This document shows, piece after piece, positions 57,841-64,000 of a DNA stretch of 64,000 nt. Made by a program: the position numbers and the translations under genes. Where the stretch lies: NCBI GenBank assembly GCA_033439765.1, contig JAULSN010000003.1:4092001-4156000 (forward strand), read 5' to 3'. Every line of letters starts with the position of its first letter. Within the stretch, counting starts at the first letter, position 1. Under the pieces are notes generated by a model. It was not told the DNA's origin, did not search any database, and saw nothing but the letters and a program-made list of their open reading frames with translations. This DNA is from Lasiosphaeria ovina (Eukaryota; Ascomycota; Sordariomycetes; Sordariales; Lasiosphaeriaceae).

Positions 57841-59627
57841 ATGGCCCCCGATCACAAAGCCTGCCTGAGTACGTCTCGCCGTCCTAACTACCCGCTGGTC
57901 GCCTGCTATATCATTGTATACCTAGAGCTTGGGTGGCTGATCATGATGGTGGTACGATTATATAGTCGTGATTGACGGCTGGGGCATTCCGTCGGACGAA
58001 TCGCCGAAAAATGGTGATGCAATCGCTGCCGCCAAGACTCCGGTCATGGACGAGCTCTCTCAGAGCGCGACCGGATTTACCGAACTCGACGCCTCGTCGC
58101 TTGCTGTGGGCCTTCCAGAGGGTCTCATGGGCAATTCTGAGGTTGGGCATCTCAACATTGGTGCCGGGCGAGTTGTCTGGCAGGACGTTGTCCGTATCGA
58201 CCAAACAATCAAGCAGAACAAGTTCGCACAGAACGATATTATCAAGAAGACCCTCGAATCGGCAAAGAACGGGAATGGGCGTCTTCACCTCTGTGGACTC
58301 GTCTCCGATGGTGGTGTGGTCAGTATTTGGCTCCATATACTCCTATATACATGAGATTCGGCTCTAACAATCCTGCAGCATGCGAAGCAAACACATCTAT
58401 ATGCCCTTCTCCAGGCTGCGGAGGAATACGGCGTCCCGCACGTTTATATTCACTTCTTTGGTGACGGCCGCGATACTGACCCCAAGTCTGGCGCCGGCTA
58501 TATGGAAGAGCTCGTATCCAAGCTGAAGGAAATCGGCACCGGACAGATTGCCACGGTTGTCGGTCGATACTATGCGATGGACCGTGACAAGAGATGGGAA
58601 CGAGTCGAGTTGGCCTTGAAGGGCATGATACTTGGCGAGGGCGAGGAGAGCAATGACCCGGTAAAGACGGTCAGGGAACGGTATGAGAAGGGGGAGAATG
58701 ACGAATTTCTCAAACCCATCGTGGTGGGAGGCAAGGAAGCTCGGATCCAAGGTTCGCAGTCCCCCAGATTCCCAACCATTCCATTGACTTGGTATCTTGC
58801 AGTAGCTAATTCTCTTCACAGACAACGACACCGTATTCTTCTTCAACTACCGTTCTGACCGTGTTCGGCAGATCACTCAGGTTCTGGGCGATGTTGATCG
58901 GTCGCCTTTGGCCGACTTCCCGTTCCCCAAGACTACTCTGGTCACCATGACCCAGTACAAGCTTGGCTATCCATTCGAAATTGCCTTTAAACCGCAACAC
59001 ATGGGCAATGTACTAGCCGAGTGGCTCGGAAAGCAAGGTGTCAAGCAGGTGCATGTTGCCGAGACTGAGAAGTACGCCCACGTCACCTTTTTCTTCAACG
59101 GCGGCGTTGAAAAGGCCTTCCACCTCGAGGAGCGCGACGAGTCGCAGGATCTTGTACCATCCAACAAGAGTGTTGCGACATACGACAAAGCCCCCGAAAT
59201 GAGTGCTGACGGGGTTGCAAATCAGGTTTGCAAGCGCCTGGCAGAGCAGACTTTCCCCTTCGTCATGAACAACTTTGCTCCTCCGGATATGGTTGGCCAC
59301 ACGGGCGTGTACGATGCCGCGATTGTGGCTTGTGAGACCACAGACAAGGCAATTGGAAAGATCTACGAGGCATGCAAGCAAGAGGACTACATCCTCTTCA
59401 TTACCTCTGACCATGGAAATGCCGAAGAGATGAAGTTCCCTGACGGGAAGCCAAAGACGTCGCACACTACCAACAAAGTGCCCTTCATCATGGCGAATGC
59501 CCCCGAGGGCTGGAGCCTGAAGAAGGAAGAAGGCGTCCTGGGAGATGTGGCCCCGACAGTACTGACAGCCATGGGACTGCCGGTGCCCTCGGAAATGACT
59601 GGCGCTAGTTTATTGATCAAGTCCTGA
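57841..59627 (+). CDS. gpmI: Cofactor-independent phosphoglycerate mutase (iPGM)
   Basis: Converts 3-phosphoglycerate to 2-phosphoglycerate in glycolysis. This is the form that needs manganese and no 2,3-bisphosphoglycerate. Model: exons 57841-57868, 57966-58318, 58379-58751 and 58822-59627, 519 residues, close to the usual 510-560. All joins are in frame: the first gives KACLIVIDGWG, the third gives ARIQDNDTVFFFNYRSDRVR. The phosphatase-like domain has the catalytic Ser in GNSEVGHLNIGAGR (Ser about 67) and the metal ligands in VIDGWG, MVGHTG and SDHGNAEEM. The transferase domain has FFGDGRDTDP. The insertion KGENDEFLKPIVV is typical. No key residue is missing. Filamentous fungi use this type, whereas yeast uses the dimeric cofactor-dependent enzyme. 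Confidence 0.96.
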
Positions 59628-61435
59628 GGGAGGACCTGGGCTCGGGATTGGACTTCGCAATGAATAGGAACATGAAACGAGCAGGCATATAGACGAATAG
59701 ACGCTTAGGGCACACAACATTCGGGACGAAGAACCACTATGCTCAATGCGGAACCAGATTGTATGGGAAATGAAATTTGGGAGTAGACTTTGGTCGTGGC
59801 AAGAGGCAAACGAAGAAATAGCTATGAAGAATGGACTTTCTGTTGAAATTGAATTTAAGAGGTGATCCCCGCTCTTACACGACGACCTCTTATATCACAC
59901 ACAATGAGCACGCTGAATATTATCGGCGGAAGAAAAGCCGCTCCACGAAGAGCATTATTCGTATTCAACATTGCACCTAGGATTGCATAAAATGGGCTAG
60001 ACTTTTGTTCGCGTAGTTGATCCTTTGCCTCAAGGGCATACATTACCTTGCATATTGGGGAGGACAAATACAGTCCTACAAGTCCAAGTGTTTTCAAGAA
60101 ACTTCGAAGCACCTGAGACAAACAAGAGTCGGACTGTATGACTGGTAATATGTGTGTTGTACCCAAGGTCTCTGAACCTCACGGCAATCACGTATCGTAT
60201 TGTAATTAGCTATCCTAGGTACCTTACCAACCTTTACCTATCCTCACCTGTTCCCGTGTTTGACTTTCAAACGCGGGGTAAAGACCAAAACAACGGCTCA
60301 CAAGCGGCAAGATCTCCCGTCTCTCCTTCCAATGGCTCCATAGCTTCCACACAGGCCCTCGTTCTCACATGACGCGGCCGTGAGGGGAAAGGGCCAGGGG
60401 TGGTTCGAAGGAAGGCTCGTCCCTCCTCAACCGCTTTATAATAAAGCAATTGCCTCGGGGACTTCGAAGGCAGGTAATACGCTCCAACAACCTCCGGATT
60501 TCTGGTGTTGATTTTGACCTCATTTTGACTCACATCCTGTCTCCCATCGACTACGGAGGGAAAGCGACACAATTGTCGCCCATTTACATTACCTACCAAA
60601 GCATTTGTTTACGGCACATTTGTCCCTCTGGCCAGGCCGTTCCCAGAGACGAGACTGACCGAAGCCCATATCAGCCCCGGCCTCAGAATCACGCCCGGCT
60701 TCGGTCGGCTGCCGCTATCCACCTCACCCTCGCTCCAATGAATTGGTCAAGAGCAAAGGTGGATGGTCTTTTCCAATATCGAACCGGCGCGGTGTCCTTG
60801 GTGTCCATACTACACAGTCAGCGGGGCGCATTCCCTCGCATGGCTTCATTCGACAGATCAAGCGCTGTGAAGCTCGAGCAACTGCTCACGCTCTGCCGCC
60901 ATGTTGGGTGCGAGTTCTTTAGTTCTCCCTACTCCAATTCTCGTTCCCTCTTTCCTTAGCATATTTGCGAAGTCACAATAAAACGCCCATATAAATCAAT
61001 GTCACAAACTTGATTTGATGAATTGAGCCCGTATGGAGGAGTGGAGATTGTTTCTGTCATTGCGGGTGACGAAATGAAATAGAGGTTTTGTTGGATGGTA
61101 GTCCCTCGAGAGGAACTAGGGTAGAATCGCGATTGGCTATTGTACAAGTTGTCGGGAAGTGTCGACAAGACGGACTTATCGCCTCCGTGGCTTTCCCCAG
61201 TCTAAGGTCTATGTCTCCCCCGTCTATGGTATGATTCTATTGCTATTATGCCACGTTCACACTCGGCCCCTTCCTTTCCATTCGTCATCTGCGATATAGG
61301 TAATATCGCAGAGGACTCTCGTGAAAAGTTCTTGGTACACACCACCTTGCTCTTTCTCCTCCGCTATGTACAGGCGCAACTAGATTACGTCGAGAACGCG
61401 CCGCAAATCCTGTCTGTACGACGTGGATGAGATGC
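59628..61435. other. Convergent intergenic region, gpmI and atp9
   Basis: 1.8 kb between two 3' ends, with open frames of no recognisable type and a TACCTTACC motif near 60220. No gene is supported. Confidence 0.4.
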
Positions 61436-62049
61436 TTAGGTCTGCAGAACAAGTCAAAGTTAGCAATGTTGAAGGATGCGACACAACAAAACGAACTCGA
61501 AGTCATCATTAACTTACGAACTTGGCCATGAGAGCAACCATGAGATCGAAAAGACCAATGGCCTCAACGAAGGCGAAACCCAGAATGGCGTACGAGAAAA
61601 GCTGGCCGCGGAGAGCAGGGTTGCGGGCAACGCTGTTGAGGAGGGCAGCGAAGACAAGGCCGATACCGATACCAGCACCAGTCAGACCGATAGCGGCGGA
61701 GCCCATACCCAAGTTCTTGGAGACCTCGACCATGGCCTGGGCAATCTCGGAAGAGTAAGCGCGGCGAGTCTGGAGGTTGAAGGCATTGCGGGTGGTGGCG
61801 TTGACAATCGAGGTCATCTGCTGGCGCTTGAGCGTCTGGAGAGGGGAGGTCTTTGTGGCGCCTGATAGAGGAGCGTTGTCAGCTTCAGGGTCGGGTGGCG
61901 ATCACCCCTAGCACAGAAGGTTACTGACCCGACATGGCGCGCTTGCTGCCGTTAGACAGCTGCACGCGGAGGGCAGGACGAGCGACCTTGGTCGTCGCCG
62001 AGGCCATCTGAGAGGCCAGTCTCGAGGCGAGAACACGGGTGGAGGCCAT
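61436..62049 (-). CDS. atp9: Mitochondrial ATP synthase subunit c precursor
   Basis: Nuclear-encoded proteolipid of the membrane rotor. Model on the minus strand: exons 62049-61929, 61861-61518 and 61441-61436, 156 residues. The first intron (67 bp) interrupts the presequence. The second (76 bp) has GTAAGT and CTGCAG ends and leaves a last exon of only six bases, ACC TAA. Splicing therefore ends the protein in AKFT, as I remember for the Neurospora protein, while an unspliced transcript would end in AKFVS. The presequence is about 75 residues, basic and Ser-rich ([18 protein letters not shown]). The mature part starts [17 protein letters not shown]. Two transmembrane helices are joined by the loop RNPALRG, and the proton-carrying Glu is in FVEAIGLF. 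The copy number per ring and import follow the family. Confidence 0.95.
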
Positions 62050-64000
62050 TGTGTGATGGAGAGGAGATTGTGGTGGACGGGAAAGGATGGACGAGGCCGG
62101 AGACAGGGAAGGCGAACAGAAAAAGAATATGTGGGAGATGGAGGGACGTAGGTTGACTTGACTGCTGAGTGAGGGAAAAAAAAAAGAGGAAGGGAAAGAA
62201 AGGAAGAACAAGTGGTCAGTCAGCTGGGGAAAGGCACTACGGGCTGACCCGGGCAACAGCTCCCACACCAGAGCGACGAATATCACTGGTCAATTCAGCT
62301 CCCGTTGCGTCCACTTGTGCAAGCTTAGGTGGGTCGGACATCCCGGCTCAGTGGAAGAAAATTTTGCCAGGGCACATTGGGAATTTGGGACGCTGGGGAG
62401 TCGGGGACAGCTAACTACGGGATGCCTAACCAAGAATCGGGCAATTTCGGGGCTCTCAGAGGACTTCCGTAGCTTTGGGTTGGCTGGGCGCTGGCCCCCG
62501 CCGCCGGTTAGATGGCAACTTGAGGTGTTTCTGGGTCGTTATTCCAACGACACGAGCACCGTAGCTGCCAACCGTGCTATCACTTCTTTGCGCAGTCACT
62601 AGCATCTACAGTATCCGTACTAGTAGTATCAAGTCATCCACAGAGCCAGAATGTATCCGCATGGGTTGGTTTGGCATCGGTGGCACGGATCTGCTTCTCA
62701 AGTTGTGCCGCTGAAAATTTTTACGAAAGCTGAGATTGATGTCTGAGGCAATGAGGCTCCAAGCTTGTTGCATGCATGCAGGGATTACCAAAACCCCCAC
62801 GAGGCCCCCACTTAGCGGCGAAAAACCGGCCTCACCCGCTGCGGTTACATATGGGGCTAGCAGATGACGACAGCATGAAGAAAAAAGGACGTCAACGCGT
62901 TGGTGTTGAGAATAAGAGTAGAGCTTGCCAAACACATGGCGAGCATCGGCAATTGGCCTGCAAATATTCGGATACGATTGACGGGAGTCTGTATATCGAA
63001 AAGCGCAGAATTTTGCGATTCCAGGCATATTGGAAACACAATTCAAACCCCAGCTCAGGAGATTAGCGGTGGGTATCCGGGAAACAGCTGGTTGTTGAGA
63101 TATTAGTTGGTTTGCAGGACGGAGCTTGAGAGCCTACGTAGTAGAGCTCAGAGCTCAGAGCTCCGAATAATAGTTCGGAGTACTGTATTCGTACTGTACG
63201 TATTACCGTAAATTGCGCTTCCCGACACAGATATGGAATATCGGAGCCGAAAGAGAAAATGCGCCCTAGTCAACTCCGGTATTCCTTCGTATTTTCCATG
63301 AACACTCGAAGCCTGAGAACTAATTCGCATCTATCTGCATTCTCAATGAATAATTTGTCAAGAGAAGAGCCGAGCTTCTGCCTCTAGGTTAATTTTTATT
63401 TTCAATTTGTCTTGAAGGAAGAAATCTAGAAAAAAGACAGGGGCGTCGATCGGCAGCACTCGGTTCTCTCCTCGAAGTGAGCTTTCGAAGTTGAAATGGC
63501 GGTCTGAATGGAGATGGTAGCTGTCAGGTTCACTTCACAACTACCGTTCCCGCCGTCACTGTCAACCCTCTAATAATAAAGCTTCGGCAGCGATCGCCGC
63601 CAAACTGTTGATGATACTTATTACTCCATTTTGTGAGCTAAGGTAGCTAGTTGCAGAGCTTGACCCCCTGAGCCGTTCAACGGGGGGTAGCTTCAAGCAT
63701 GCAGAAACTCTAAATCCGTAAGCTTTTCAATTGAATGACCCTCATGTTGTATAGCTGCACTTCTCCAACATATCATACGACCTGTACATATGTTGATATC
63801 CGGATACCATGTCGCCGTCGGTTTGGTTGCGATCGTGGCTCTGCTAATGTTCGATGAACACCTGTAAACAGAATCCATATATTTTCTTACTGGTAGGTAT
63901 CATAAGATTCTACTACGTCGCTCTCTTTAGATCTTGGAGACGAAAGCAGCGTTCACTTCTATACCAAGTACTAAATATTGTTTTAATAATATTTCTTTAA
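62050..64000. other. Upstream of atp9 to window end
   Basis: About 2 kb with no supported gene on either strand. The first 250 bp hold the atp9 leader and a purine-rich stretch (62170-62210). GAGCTCAGAGCTC repeats lie at 63144-63162. A gene could begin beyond the window edge, but I see no partial coding sequence at 64,000. Confidence 0.4.

Noticed and set aside
60450..60959. 169-codon plus-strand ORF between gpmI and atp9
   Set aside because: No domain, no codon bias, and it begins in what is probably 3' untranslated or intergenic sequence.

Overview
This 64 kb window is nuclear DNA from a filamentous ascomycete (Pezizomycotina), most probably a Sordariomycete. The genes are split by short introns (47 to 190 bp, with CTRAY-type branch points) and lie 0.2 to 3.5 kb apart on both strands with no operon logic. 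The best lineage markers are a full-length FREQUENCY circadian clock protein (988 codons) and a nuclear ATP synthase subunit c that, from what I remember of the family, is close to the Neurospora one, including its C-terminal Ala-Lys-Phe-Thr. I cannot name the species. I found no transposon gene, rRNA, tRNA, CRISPR array or secondary-metabolite cluster.

Layout, left to right. 1-13 kb: vacuolar aspartic protease (Pep4 type, +), Rxt2 subunit of the Rpd3L histone deacetylase complex (+), mitochondrial DUF155/RMND1-like membrane protein (-), RINT1/Tip20 tether of the Dsl1 complex (+), Ymc1-type mitochondrial carrier (-). 14-23 kb: Cog3 of the Golgi COG tether (-), Fmp25-like mitochondrial RCC1-repeat protein (+), classical protein tyrosine phosphatase (+). 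23-34 kb: a gene-poor stretch, folliculin/Lst7 (+), proteasome ATPase Rpt3 (-), an unrecognised 144-residue protein (+). 34-39 kb: kinetochore Mis14 (+), Sec14 lipid transfer protein (-), prefoldin subunit 3 (-). 39-49 kb: frq (-), its 3.5 kb upstream region, then the nuclear exosome exonuclease Rrp6 (-). 49-64 kb: Mdm35 (+), an unnamed two-helix membrane protein (+), Gpi1 (+), tubulin cofactor C (+), Mediator subunit 9 (-), cofactor-independent phosphoglycerate mutase (+), ATP synthase subunit c (-), then about 2 kb without a gene.

The genes are housekeeping genes and do not form one pathway. Loose themes are vesicle tethering and lipid traffic (Tip20, Cog3, Sec14), mitochondrial proteins (DUF155, Ymc1, Fmp25, Mdm35, Atp9), TOR/nutrient signalling (Lst7) and chromatin/transcription (Rxt2, Med9). 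I rebuilt exon structures by reading splice sites and requiring frame continuity and family motifs. Where I give joined coordinates they are models, not observed transcripts.

The most interesting region is frq and its upstream DNA (39.8-46.2 kb). It has an uninterrupted FRQ reading frame, a series of upstream ORFs including one that overlaps the FRQ start codon, two GATC-rich repeat pairs placed like the light-response and clock elements of Neurospora, and an 85 bp inverted repeat that could be a hairpin or a tiny mobile element. Other points of note are a GC-AG intron in prefoldin 3, stop codons set by terminal introns in atp9 and mdm35, a 12-nt first coding exon in lst7, and a 9-bp motif (TACTCCGTA) recurring only between genes.
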